Part shown: piece by piece, positions 25,090-33,319 of the stretch
Layout of the letters: each line of letters begins with the position of its first letter
Position numbering within the stretch: position 1 is the stretch's first letter
DNA from: Betaproteobacteria bacterium
GTDB lineage: Bacteria > Pseudomonadota > Gammaproteobacteria > Burkholderiales > SG8-41
DNA: 64,000 nt
Assembly: GCA_021732605.1 (NCBI GenBank)
Contig: JAKFUS010000015.1
Location: forward strand, 1-64,000
Direction: 5' to 3'
The notes under the pieces: generated by a model
What the model saw: only the letters and a program-made list of their open reading frames with translations
What the model was told of the DNA's origin: nothing
Databases searched by the model: none
Translations under genes and position numbers: made by a program

Positions 25090-26334
25090 ATGGCATTACC
25101 CCTCGAAGGCGTCAACGTACTGGACCTCACTACCGTGATGGCCGGCCCTTACTGCACCATGGTCTTGGGCGACATGGGTGCCAGCGTCACCAAGATTGAG
25201 AACTTCCCGGAAGGAGATGGTTCCCGGCGCTTTGAACCCAAGATCAACGATGAGTCGTATTGCTTCGCGGTGTTGAACCGCAACAAAAAGAGCATCGGCA
25301 TCAACATGAAGGATCTGCGCGGCAAGGAAATCTTTATGAAACTGGCGGCGAAAGCCGACATCATCACCGAGAATTTCCGGCCCGGCGTGGTCAAAAAACT
25401 TGGCATTGACTACGACGCCATCAAAGTATTCAACCCCGGCGTGATCTATGCCTCCATGTCGGGCTTCGGCCAGACCGGCCCCTACGGCCACAAGGGCGGC
25501 TTCGACATCGTCGCCCAGGGCATGAGCGGCATCATGATGATGACGGGACACCCCGGCGGACGCCCCGCCAAGGTCGGCATCGCGATGAACGATATCTCCA
25601 GTGGCGTCACCGCGCTCTACGCCATCCTCGGCGCGTACATCGGCAAACTGCGCCACGGCACAGGCCAGTATGTTGAAACTTCATTGCTCGAAGCCGGCCT
25701 GGCCTGGAGCCACTGGGAATCCGGCGCCTACTTCGGCGGCGGTGAAGAACCGCTGGCCACCGGCACAAGGCACCGCCGTTCGACGCCGTACCAGGCCTAT
25801 AAAACGCAGGATGGTTATGTCACGGTTGGCGCCAACAACAACAAGCTGTGGACCAACTTCTGCAACATTACCTGCAACAAACCCGAATGGCTGACCGACC
25901 CGCGCTTCAAGGACCTGCCGTCGCGGCTGAAAAACATCGACGAACTGGAAGTGGAGATCGAAAAAGTGTTCGCGACTTACCCGACCGCGCACTGGGTGGA
26001 AAAACTCGATGCCGCGCAGGTGCCGGGTGGCCCGGTCTACACCTACGCGCAGATCCTCGACGATCCGCACATCAAGGCGCGCAAGATGGTGGTCGAATAC
26101 GACCACCCGAAAATCGGCCGCATGAAATCCCTGGGCCTCCCCGTCAAATCCAGCGGCGAGTTTGCCTCGATCCGTCAGCCCGCGCCCTGGCTCGGCCAGC
26201 ACAGCGAGGAAACCCTGCGCAGCCTCGATTACAAGGACGCCGATATCGCAGCGCTTTTTGCTGCAGGCGTGTTGTACGACAAATACCGCGCCGCCGCCCA
26301 AGAGGACTTGCTTCGCGGCGGCCAGTCGGCCTGA
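25090..26334 (+). CDS. CaiB/BaiF family (class III) CoA transferase
   Basis: A 414-residue class III CoA transferase. Typical segments are [55 protein letters not shown] and the catalytic Asp168 in [10 protein letters not shown]. The ATG at 25090 is preferred (GGAG nine bases upstream); a TTG two codons earlier is also possible. It diverges from the Bug triplet, so one transported acid may be activated by this enzyme. A short leader ORF and the SMR exporter follow within 66 bases. Confidence 0.93.
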   Translation: MALPLEGVNVLDLTTVMAGPYCTMVLGDMGASVTKIENFPEGDGSRRFEPKINDESYCFAVLNRNKKSIGINMKDLRGKEIFMKLAAKADIITENFRPGVVKKLGIDYDAIKVFNPGVIYASMSGFGQTGPYGHKGGFDIVAQGMSGIMMMTGHPGGRPAKVGIAMNDISSGVTALYAILGAYIGKLRHGTGQYVETSLLEAGLAWSHWESGAYFGGGEEPLATGTRHRRSTPYQAYKTQDGYVTVGANNNKLWTNFCNITCNKPEWLTDPRFKDLPSRLKNIDELEVEIEKVFATYPTAHWVEKLDAAQVPGGPVYTYAQILDDPHIKARKMVVEYDHPKIGRMKSLGLPVKSSGEFASIRQPAPWLGQHSEETLRSLDYKDADIAALFAAGVLYDKYRAAAQEDLLRGGQSA

Positions 26335-26355
26335 GCGGAAAAAATCGCGGAGCAC

Positions 26356-26400
26356 ATGATGACGACTTCCTGGCAGCAAAAAAAACAGCGAGGCAAATAA
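26356..26400 (+). CDS. 14-codon leader ORF upstream of the SMR exporter
   Basis: ATG ATG, then codons for [12 protein letters not shown] and TAA. Its MTTSW matches the first five residues of the exporter that follows, at nearly the same nucleotides (ATGACGACTTCCTGG against ATGACAACTTCCTGG). The TAA shares bases with the exporter ATG (TAATG), which would couple translation. It may be a remnant of a 5'-end duplication or a real leader. Confidence 0.4.
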   Translation: MMTTSWQQKKQRGK

Positions 26401-26729
26401 TGACAACTTCCTGGATCTTGTTGCTGATTGCCGGCCTGCTTGAAGTGGTCTGGGCCATCGGCCTCAAATACACCGAAGGCTTCAGCAAACTGGTACCCAG
26501 CGCGATCACCATCAGCGCAATGATTGCCAGCGTCTGGCTGCTCGCGCTGGCGTTGAAAGGCATCCCCGTCGGCACCGGTTATGCGGTATGGACGGGCATC
26601 GGCGCCGTGGGCACGGCGATCCTCGGCATTGTGCTTTTCAATGAAGCTGCCACCGCCGCGCGGCTGGCCTGCATCGGGCTGATCGTGGCCGGTATTTTCG
26701 GACTGAAGCTGGTTTCCAGCGACGTCTGA
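26400..26729 (+). CDS. gdx: Small multidrug resistance family exporter, Gdx/SugE type (guanidinium exporter)
   Basis: A 109-residue four-helix SMR protein, very like E. coli SugE/Gdx, which exports guanidinium in exchange for protons as an antiparallel dimer. Visible are [20 protein letters not shown] with the central proton/substrate Glu in TM1, [17 protein letters not shown] in TM3, and an E-x-A loop before TM4. No guanidine riboswitch (ykkC or mini-ykkC hairpins) is seen in the 66 bases after the CoA-transferase stop. Instead a leader ORF overlaps the start. Gene order suggests readthrough from the CoA-transferase promoter. Confidence 0.88.
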   Translation: MTTSWILLLIAGLLEVVWAIGLKYTEGFSKLVPSAITISAMIASVWLLALALKGIPVGTGYAVWTGIGAVGTAILGIVLFNEAATAARLACIGLIVAGIFGLKLVSSDV

Positions 26730-26964
26730 TGATTATTTCGCATGGAGCAGGCCTGCGGAGTATCGCGCGCAGTCGGAACTATTCATATACGCCATCAAAT
26801 TCAGGTGTCTGAAATCCCGAAACATCGCCTTGTCCCCGATCAGGGACTGCCATATGTACTTTAACGCACGGATACAGCGCAAAAAATCGGCTTGAAGGTG
26901 GGCAAGCGCTCAGTGCGCCATGAGCAGAGGAGGATATTGGAAAGTGCCCTGTTAAGAGCACTAA

Positions 26965-27963
26965 ATGACATACCTCCGGCATGGATTGGTCGCCGCGGCT
27001 ACTTTGTTAGCCGCCCCCTATTCCATTGTGCTGGCCGCCGAACCGTTTGAGGAGTCTGACGAGGCCGTAACCGAGGTCTTGCTCGATGCCGGGCAGGTGC
27101 CAACGAGTTTCCAGCACCCACTGCTCTCCGCATACCGCTTTCTGCCATCGGGTCTGGGTGATCCGGAGCTTGTGGGATCAGGCGCGATCCAGGGAAAAGC
27201 GGGGGAAGCCCGGTACAGCCTGGAGAACGGGGGCATCGCCGTGCATGCCATGCGGCCCCTCAAGGGCGTTGAGTTCGGTTTGGGTCTCGCCAATGACGTC
27301 CCCGTCAATGGCTTGAAGGCTTGGTACGGCGTCTATCTCCAAAGCCTGGATCGCATCGCAGAGCAGAATACGATTTACGGACTGCTGCGCGAAAATCCTC
27401 TTCCTGGCCTGAACAACAGCAAAGCGCCAACCGCATTTTGTTGCCAGCACAGCAATACGCTGACTTCGCTTGAGCGGTTTGCAAGCACAATTACCACTCG
27501 CGAGGTGTCACCCACGTTTTTCCTGTTCGGACTGTTGCGGAAAAAGGGATGGAATCTCAATCTCGACAACGGCTGGAAGCTGCAGGCAGGGACCCTGCGA
27601 TACAACGACATGACCACGAGAGTCGGATTCCTTTCGGTTGAACACCACTGGGAGAGCTTGCGGACATCTTATTCATACCAACTCGAGCGTTCCAGAGGCT
27701 TGAGCATAGCGCCCAGTCACGTCCTGCAGTTCGATTACCTTTATGGCCTCCACAACTCGATCGGCCTTACCTTTGCGAACGGCCGGGAACTCGCTGATTT
27801 CGGCACGCTCGGCATATTGAACACAGAGGTGCGCAGCGTCGGCGTCCGTGGACAACATTGGTTCAAACGGGACTGGGCCCTCACCTTCCAGACCGGACAC
27901 AGCGACCATGGCAGCCTGCCTAAGCACAAAGGAGCCCGAATGGGACTGCGCTACAGTTTCTAA
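26965..27963 (+). CDS. Exported protein, probable outer-membrane beta-barrel
   Basis: A 332-residue protein with a Sec signal peptide (residues 1-24, LAAPYSIVLA-AEP). A beta-rich mature part follows, with alternating hydrophobic strands separated by short turns (for example VEFGLGLANDVPV, NGWKLQAGTLRYND, HVLQFDYLYGLH). It ends in GLRYSF, a C-terminal Phe as in outer-membrane barrels. It resembles YaiO-type barrels only in general layout; no family is claimed. The 235 bases before it hold no recognisable gene, and it seems to stand alone. Confidence 0.6.
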   Translation: MTYLRHGLVAAATLLAAPYSIVLAAEPFEESDEAVTEVLLDAGQVPTSFQHPLLSAYRFLPSGLGDPELVGSGAIQGKAGEARYSLENGGIAVHAMRPLKGVEFGLGLANDVPVNGLKAWYGVYLQSLDRIAEQNTIYGLLRENPLPGLNNSKAPTAFCCQHSNTLTSLERFASTITTREVSPTFFLFGLLRKKGWNLNLDNGWKLQAGTLRYNDMTTRVGFLSVEHHWESLRTSYSYQLERSRGLSIAPSHVLQFDYLYGLHNSIGLTFANGRELADFGTLGILNTEVRSVGVRGQHWFKRDWALTFQTGHSDHGSLPKHKGARMGLRYSF

Positions 27964-28027
27964 TCAATTGCCGCGTAAGCACAGGTACTGGCCCAACGGT
28001 TTTCACTCACGACACCCCGAACCGTGG

Positions 28028-28807
28028 TCAGGGCGCTTTAGGCGAGACCACTGCAGGCTGCTCTTTCGGCGGATCCTTGGGTAAATCTTTGGCTGGTTCG
28101 TTGACCGGTTCTTTAGGCGCTTCTTTCGCGGCCTCCTTCGCCAAATCTTTTGCCGGCTCCTTCGGAGCTTCTTTCGCGGGTTCTTTGACCGGTTCTGTCA
28201 CCGGTTCTTTGGCCACTTCCTTGGGCGGCTCTTTGGCGGCTTCCTTCGGCGGTTCTTTTGGCAGCTCCTTGGACTCAGGCTCGTCCATCACCCCTTCCAG
28301 CTGACACTGGTCGCTGCCGCGGGTCACCGTCAGGCTTCCGGTAATCTTGCCGCTCATGCCGCAGAAACGTTCGCGATCGATGTCGCGGAACAGGAATTTC
28401 ACCGAACGCTTGTCGGAGTCAATGAGGAATGCGCCCTTCTCTTCCTGCAGCGTGACCACAGTCACATTGCCCGTGTCTTCCCATTTACTGTAGGCATCAT
28501 CACGCACGATGTGCACCGAACAGGTCCTCGGTTTCCACTTCGAGTAATACGCGAGGCTTTTGACTCGGCCGCCGATCAGTTCAACAGCAATACGCGCATG
28601 GCGGTCTTCGGTACCCAGCTTGCAAGACAGTTTTTCCAGTTTGCCGCGCAGTGGCGCATTCTGTTTGGGCGGTAGTACCGGCGCCTTTATTACTTTCGGT
28701 GGCACTTTCTGCTGGGGCGCTGACTTGGCAGGTTGCGCATTGACAGGCATGGCGAACAACATCAATAAAAAGAAGTAAGTATTTGTTTTTATTTGTATTT
28801 TAATCAT
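28028..28807 (-). CDS. Exported protein with C-terminal Lys-Glu-Pro repeats, unknown function
   Basis: A 259-residue protein with a signal peptide (residues 1-24, ending PVNA-QPA) and a globular middle domain (about 55-170) with three or four Cys (LSCKLGTEDRHARIAVEL, PRTCSVHIV, ERFCGMSG, SDQCQLEG). The last 80 residues are degenerate KEPPKEA/KEPAKEA repeats forming a charged, extended tail. The repeats are imperfect 12- to 24-base DNA units and so may vary in number. The 5' codons contain the AAACAAATACTTA motif seen between other genes. A cell-wall spacer or periplasmic tether is possible. Confidence 0.65.
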   Translation of the reverse strand: MIKIQIKTNTYFFLLMLFAMPVNAQPAKSAPQQKVPPKVIKAPVLPPKQNAPLRGKLEKLSCKLGTEDRHARIAVELIGGRVKSLAYYSKWKPRTCSVHIVRDDAYSKWEDTGNVTVVTLQEEKGAFLIDSDKRSVKFLFRDIDRERFCGMSGKITGSLTVTRGSDQCQLEGVMDEPESKELPKEPPKEAAKEPPKEVAKEPVTEPVKEPAKEAPKEPAKDLAKEAAKEAPKEPVNEPAKDLPKDPPKEQPAVVSPKAP

Positions 28808-28828
28808 TGTCGCTGTGCTGTCTGTCGC

Positions 28829-29884
28829 TCAGATCGCGGCTACGATGGCATCACCCATTTGCCGGGTGCCCGCCTTGCCACCGAGATCACCGGTCAGATT
28901 TTTTCCTTCGGCGACCACTTTTTCGACCGCCGCATCCATCAGCGCCGCGGCTGCAGTGGCCTTGGGATCATTGCGCGTGCGCCCCAGCCATTCGAACAAC
29001 ATCTTTCCTGACATGATCATCGCGTACGGGTTCGCCATGTTCTTGCCTGCAATGTCCGGCGCCGAGCCGTGCGTGGCCTGCGCCATCGCCTGCTTTTCAC
29101 CAACCACCAGTCCGGGGGCCAAGCCCAGGCCGCCGACGAGTCCCGCGCCCAGATCAGTGACAATGTCGCCGAACTGGTTGGTGGTGACCACCACGTCGTA
29201 CTGCTGCGGCCGCATCACCGCCTTCATTGCAAAGCCGTCGATCAGCACTTCGTCGAATTCAACATCGGGATAATTCTTCGCCATCTTGCGGCATTCCTGC
29301 GCAAACATGCCGCAGACCAGCCGATACACCGGCTCCTTGTGCAGCGCCGTGACCTTCTTGCGATTGCGCGTGCGGGCAATTTCAAAAGCTTCGCGTGCCA
29401 CACGACTGGCGCCCTTGCGTGTCACCACGCGCATGCCGATGGCGATGTCGTCATTGGGCTGGAATTCACCGGCGCCGGCGAACACCACGCTGCTCGACTG
29501 CATGCCTTCAGTGGTTTCGCGCAGGAATACGATGTCCACGTCCTTGTGCAGCGACGGCAGATTGGGGTACGACTTCACCGGTTTGACGTTGGCAAACAGT
29601 TCGAATTTTTTGCGCAGCGGTGGATTGATCCAGGTGTTGTCAGTGCGCGGATAGGCGTTGTGGCCGATGGGGCCCTGCACCCAGCCATCGACCGTCTTCA
29701 GTGTGTCCACTGTCACCTGCGGCATCGTATGGCCATGCGTCTCATGGCCGCGCCGGCCGATCGGCAAAGGCAACCATTCGATTTGCACGCCGGCTTTCGC
29801 CGCGGCCGCTTTCATCACCTTCACACATTCCGGCACCACCTCCAGACCGATGTCGTCGCCTTCGAGTATTCCTATTTTGTACAC
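28829..29884 (-). CDS. Isocitrate/isopropylmalate dehydrogenase family protein
   Basis: A 351-residue metal-dependent beta-decarboxylating dehydrogenase of the IMDH/ICDH/tartrate dehydrogenase family. It has GILEGDDIGLEVVPE at the N-terminus, the substrate motif FLRETTEGMQSSSVV, VTALHKEPVYRL with the catalytic Lys, the metal-binding Asp in TTNQFGDIVTDL, and the NAD loop ATHGSAPDIAGKN. The substrate loop differs from housekeeping LeuB (R-E-T-T-E-G-M), so tartrate, malate or a substituted malate is likely. It lies downstream of a Bug gene, across a spacer of ~30-bp repeats. Confidence 0.9.
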   Translation of the reverse strand: MYKIGILEGDDIGLEVVPECVKVMKAAAAKAGVQIEWLPLPIGRRGHETHGHTMPQVTVDTLKTVDGWVQGPIGHNAYPRTDNTWINPPLRKKFELFANVKPVKSYPNLPSLHKDVDIVFLRETTEGMQSSSVVFAGAGEFQPNDDIAIGMRVVTRKGASRVAREAFEIARTRNRKKVTALHKEPVYRLVCGMFAQECRKMAKNYPDVEFDEVLIDGFAMKAVMRPQQYDVVVTTNQFGDIVTDLGAGLVGGLGLAPGLVVGEKQAMAQATHGSAPDIAGKNMANPYAMIMSGKMLFEWLGRTRNDPKATAAAALMDAAVEKVVAEGKNLTGDLGGKAGTRQMGDAIVAAI

Positions 29885-29925
29885 TTATCTGCTCCCTTGC
29901 ATTCTGTTGCCGTTCGACGACAACT

Positions 29926-30025
29926 TATTCAGTATTCGGTCGTCCGACAAAAGCTATTCGGCATCCGATTGTCCGAAAAAAAACTATTCGGTATCCGGCT
30001 ATCCGACAAAAGCTATTCGGTGATA
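29926..30025. repeat. Tandem repeat, about 3.5 units of 29-30 bp, running into the Bug gene 3' end
   Basis: Units begin TATTCGGYATCCG and end in YATCCGACAAAAGC or a close variant (starts near 29931, 29960, 29989 and 30018). The last unit includes the stop and final codons of the Bug gene at 30013. Each contains inverted arms TCGG...CCGA. Confidence 0.82.
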
Positions 30026-30990
30026 TCGCCGATCTGCTTGACCACCTGCACGAAGCGTTCGTTCTGCTCTTTCATGAACGTCGTAAATTCTTCGGGCGAT
30101 TTGCTGACAATGACTTCTGCACCGCTGTCGTTGATGCGCTTGATCACCTCGGGATCCGCCATGGTCTTGACTGCCGCGGCAAACATCCGGTCGATCATCG
30201 GCCGTGGCGTCCCCACCGGAAAATAAATCCCCTGCCAGGAACCGGTTTTCATGTCTTTGTAGCCCAGTTCCGGCATGGTCGGCACATCAGGCAGTGCCTT
30301 GACGCGCCGAATCGCCGATACACCGAGGATTTTCATCTTGCCGTTGCGCACATGCGGCATCACCGAAGCAATGCTGACAAACGCCACGCCGACCTCACCA
30401 GTCAGCAGCGCGGTGGCCGCGGCACCGGCACCACCCTTGTACGGGATGTGCACCAGGTCAATGCCGGCCAGCTTCATGAACTGCTCCATCTCCAGCCGGC
30501 CGTTGCTGCCGGCGCCGGCGGAACCGTAATTGAGTTTGCCCTTCTGCGCCTTGGCAAAGGTGATGAACTCGCGCATGCCCTTGACCGGAATCGACGGATG
30601 CACCGCCAGCCCCACCGGCACGTCGACGACCTGCGTCACCGCGGCGAAATCACGCACCGGGCGTATCGCGAATTTCGGGTAGATGCTGGGGTTGATCGCC
30701 ATGGTGCCGATGTTGCCGAGCAGGAAGGTATAACCATCCGCCGGCGCCTTCGCCGCCACCTCGACGCCGATGTTGCCGGACGCACCGGCACGGTTGTCGA
30801 TGAGAATCTGCTGACCAAGTTCCTGCTGCAGCCTGGGCTGCATCAGACGCCCCACCAGATCCGATGCACCACCCGGCGCAAACGGCACCACCATGCGCAC
30901 CGCACGTACCGGATAAACATCTGCCGACTGTGCCGGCAGCGCGATTGCGAGCGCCAGCGCGCCCAATACCATTCCTGTGTTCCTGTTCAT
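30013..30990 (-). CDS. Bug-family periplasmic substrate-binding protein
   Basis: A 325-residue receptor with leader MNRNTGMVLGALALAIALPA, cleaved near QSA-DVYPV. The ATG at 30990 is preferred over a frame open 98 codons further because the signal peptide starts here and AGGAG lies upstream. The ligand loop PFAPGGASDLVGR and the unusual YKGGAGAAATALLTGE (Ala-rich instead of GGGPA) are visible. Downstream neighbour: the IMDH-like enzyme. Upstream neighbour: an FMN oxidase. The substrate is probably a hydroxy acid handled by those enzymes (context only). Confidence 0.92.
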   Translation of the reverse strand: MNRNTGMVLGALALAIALPAQSADVYPVRAVRMVVPFAPGGASDLVGRLMQPRLQQELGQQILIDNRAGASGNIGVEVAAKAPADGYTFLLGNIGTMAINPSIYPKFAIRPVRDFAAVTQVVDVPVGLAVHPSIPVKGMREFITFAKAQKGKLNYGSAGAGSNGRLEMEQFMKLAGIDLVHIPYKGGAGAAATALLTGEVGVAFVSIASVMPHVRNGKMKILGVSAIRRVKALPDVPTMPELGYKDMKTGSWQGIYFPVGTPRPMIDRMFAAAVKTMADPEVIKRINDSGAEVIVSKSPEEFTTFMKEQNERFVQVVKQIGDITE

Positions 30991-31031
30991 CCTGACTCTC
31001 CTGTTACCTTGTTTGTTGTTTTGCAGACCGC

Positions 31032-32264
31032 TCAGCGAGTATTGCGGCGTACCGCGTCCTCGAGCAGCGGATAAGCACTGACCGAACTCGGTGTTCCCAG
31101 AATCGGCACGGCGCGCAACCACTGCGGCCCCAGTTGCTTGATTGAGGTCACGCCCATCAGGCCCATTGCGGTGCGCACTTCGAGTTCCATCAGCTCCAGC
31201 ATGCGCGCGACACCGGCCTCGCCACCCGCGCTCAAGGCCAGACCCAGCAGTTTGCCAACCCCTACCGCCCTGGCACCCAGACACAGCATCTTGACGACGT
31301 CCGTGCCCCGCTGAACTCCCCCGTCGGCGAGCACCTCGGCGCGACCGGCCACTGCTTTGACCACTTCGGCCAGCACTTCAATGCTGCCCTGCGCGTGATC
31401 GAGCTGCCGCCCGCCGTGATTCGATACATAGACCACATCGGCACCGTGTTCTACCGCCAGCTCGGCGTCTTCCGCCGTGGCCACACCTTTGGCGATCAGC
31501 GGCAGGCCAACGCGCGCCTTCATCCACACCAGATCCTTCCAGTTCAGGCTGGCCTGGAAGGATTGGTCGCCAAAACCTTCCTTCACCGGCAGGCCGCTGA
31601 CGATGTCGCGCTCACGCCGGCCGTAATAGTTGCGATCCACTGTCACGCACAGCGCGCCATAGCCGGCTGCACTTACCCGGTCGAGAATGCCTTCAATCCA
31701 GGTCCGGTCACCGCGCACATAAAGCTGGAATATCAGTTTCTGTTTGACCGCCGCCTGCGCAGCCTCGAGGCTGGGCTTCGCCGCAGTGGCAATGAATGCC
31801 GTAGTGCCGCGGGACACGGCAGCACGCGCAACCGCTGGGCCGCCTTCTTCATGCACCTTGCCGAGGAAACCACCGACCGGCGCCGGAAACACCGGGAATG
31901 CCAGCTTCTGGCCGAGCAGCGTGGTGCCGAGATCGATGTTGCGCACGTCAACCAGCACACGCTGGCGCAATGCCAGTGCATCAAGACTGGCGCGGTTGCG
32001 GCGCAGCGTTGCTTCTGAATCGGCGCCACCCATCAGGTGATCCCACACCGGTGCCGGCAGCTTGTGATGCGCAGCGAGGGCGATTTCCTGCAGCGTGTCG
32101 AACTGGCCCGGCGCTTTTTTCTCCAGGCCCAGCGGATTCGATGTTTTTTTGGCGGCGCTTTTTGCGGGTTTCGCGGCGCTGGCGCTTTTGGCTACGGGTT
32201 TGCGGCTTGTAGTTTTTTTAGTGGCAGGTTTATTTACAGGCTTTTTCTTGCGGGCAACGGCCAT
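31032..32264 (-). CDS. FMN-dependent alpha-hydroxy-acid oxidase with a lysine-rich N-terminal tail
   Basis: A 410-residue protein. Residues 1-44 are a Lys/Ala/Ser/Thr tail (MAVARKKKPVNKPATKKTTS and more) resembling bacterial H1-like or AlgP tails. From residue 52 a hydroxy-acid oxidase follows (FDTLQEIALAAHHKLPAP, VTVDRNYYGRRERD, catalytic loop YVSNHGGRQLDHAQG, LADGGVQRGTDVVKML). The tail is part of the open frame and has no alternative start with a Shine-Dalgarno after it. It may bind nucleic acid or phospholipid, or may be inert. The enzyme half is otherwise normal and sits between two Bug genes. Confidence 0.87.
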   Translation of the reverse strand: MAVARKKKPVNKPATKKTTSRKPVAKSASAAKPAKSAAKKTSNPLGLEKKAPGQFDTLQEIALAAHHKLPAPVWDHLMGGADSEATLRRNRASLDALALRQRVLVDVRNIDLGTTLLGQKLAFPVFPAPVGGFLGKVHEEGGPAVARAAVSRGTTAFIATAAKPSLEAAQAAVKQKLIFQLYVRGDRTWIEGILDRVSAAGYGALCVTVDRNYYGRRERDIVSGLPVKEGFGDQSFQASLNWKDLVWMKARVGLPLIAKGVATAEDAELAVEHGADVVYVSNHGGRQLDHAQGSIEVLAEVVKAVAGRAEVLADGGVQRGTDVVKMLCLGARAVGVGKLLGLALSAGGEAGVARMLELMELEVRTAMGLMGVTSIKQLGPQWLRAVPILGTPSSVSAYPLLEDAVRRNTR

Positions 32265-32354
32265 TGCAGGGCTCCATGGACGGGTTGGCGAGCACCAACC
32301 GCATATTCATAAATATATTTTTATAATCAAATACTTATACTGATATACCAATAA

Positions 32355-33248
32355 CTACCGGTTCTGCATATAGCGCTTTTCCCACTCCTCGACGGCACCG
32401 AGATCCAGCACTTCGTTGTATTCCTTCATCGACAGCATGCGATCGCGCACCGCCTTGGTATTGCCGTCGCGCTTCAAGGTACCCAGCGCTTCATTGATCG
32501 CAAAACCCGCAGCATTACGCGCCAGCCCCGGAAAAATCGCAATGCGGAAACCGAGCGCCTCGATTTCCGGCACGGTCAGTTCGCCCAGCTTGCCGCCACC
32601 GTCGATATTGACCAGGCAGGGCGCACCGGATTCGGCCGTTACGCGCTTCAGGTCTTCAAGGATATTCGGGCTGTTCTTGAGTTCGACAAACACCACATCG
32701 GCGCCCGCCTTGCGATAGGCCTGGCCACGACGGATCGCTTCATCCAGCCCGAGACCGGTTGCCGCGTCGGTGCGCGCGATGATCAAAAAATCCGGATCAC
32801 GGCGGGCCGCTGCTGCGGCTGCGATCTTGCCGGCATGTTCCTCCAGCGACACCACGGGGCGCGAGCCCGGCAGATGGCCGCAGCGTTTCGGTGCAACCTG
32901 GTCTTCGATGTGGATCGCGGCAACACCGGCGCTTTCGAATTCACGCACGGTGTGGCGCACGTTCACCGCATTGCCATAACCGGTATCGGCATCGCAGATC
33001 AGCGGAATGTCGACACAGGCCGCAGCGCGGTGCGCATGAGCTGCGAACAGCGTGAGGTCGATCATGCCGACATCGGGCTGCCCGAGCAGGCTGGCCGACA
33101 CGCCGTTGCCTGTCATGTACACCGCCTCAAACCCGGCTTTCTGGACCAGCCGCGCACCATAGGCATCATAAATCCCGGGCGCCACGATCATGCCGCCCTC
33201 AGTCAAACGCTTGCGCAACTGCTGTCGCACTGTAAGTTTTTCACTCAT
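32355..33248 (-). CDS. Isocitrate lyase/PEP mutase superfamily protein (methylisocitrate or dimethylmalate lyase-like)
   Basis: A 297-residue TIM-barrel lyase of the ICL/PEPM superfamily: APGIYDAYGARL, CDADTGYGN with the Mg-binding Asp pair, the gating loop KRCGHLPG (KxCGH type), IARTDA and FPGLARNA. These features fit C-C lyases such as methylisocitrate lyase, oxaloacetate hydrolase or 2,3-dimethylmalate lyase. Its neighbours are LeuCD-like dehydratase subunits, so it could cleave the hydrated product. An adjacent in-frame ATG at 33251 is equally plausible. The heptamer array directly upstream supplies GAGGA-type ribosome-binding sequence. Confidence 0.88.
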   Translation of the reverse strand: MSEKLTVRQQLRKRLTEGGMIVAPGIYDAYGARLVQKAGFEAVYMTGNGVSASLLGQPDVGMIDLTLFAAHAHRAAACVDIPLICDADTGYGNAVNVRHTVREFESAGVAAIHIEDQVAPKRCGHLPGSRPVVSLEEHAGKIAAAAAARRDPDFLIIARTDAATGLGLDEAIRRGQAYRKAGADVVFVELKNSPNILEDLKRVTAESGAPCLVNIDGGGKLGELTVPEIEALGFRIAIFPGLARNAAGFAINEALGTLKRDGNTKAVRDRMLSMKEYNEVLDLGAVEEWEKRYMQNR

Positions 33249-33249
33249 C

Positions 33250-33319
33250 ATTCCTCATTCCTCACTCCTCAATCCTCAATCCTCAATCCTCAATCCTCAC
33301 TCCTCACTCCTCACTCCTC
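33250..33319 (-). repeat. Heptanucleotide tandem-repeat array, ten TGAGGAN-type units
   Basis: Ten contiguous 7-bp units (plus-strand ATTCCTC, ACTCCTC or AATCCTC). The array spans exactly from the start codon of the lyase gene to the stop codon of the upstream Bug gene (33318-33320). Read on the coding strand, each unit contains TGAGGA, an SD-like sequence. Confidence 0.95.

Noticed and set aside
26335-26399. Guanidine riboswitch upstream of the SMR exporter
   Set aside because: The 65-base gap is too short for ykkC, and no pair of ACGR-loop hairpins typical of mini-ykkC is present.
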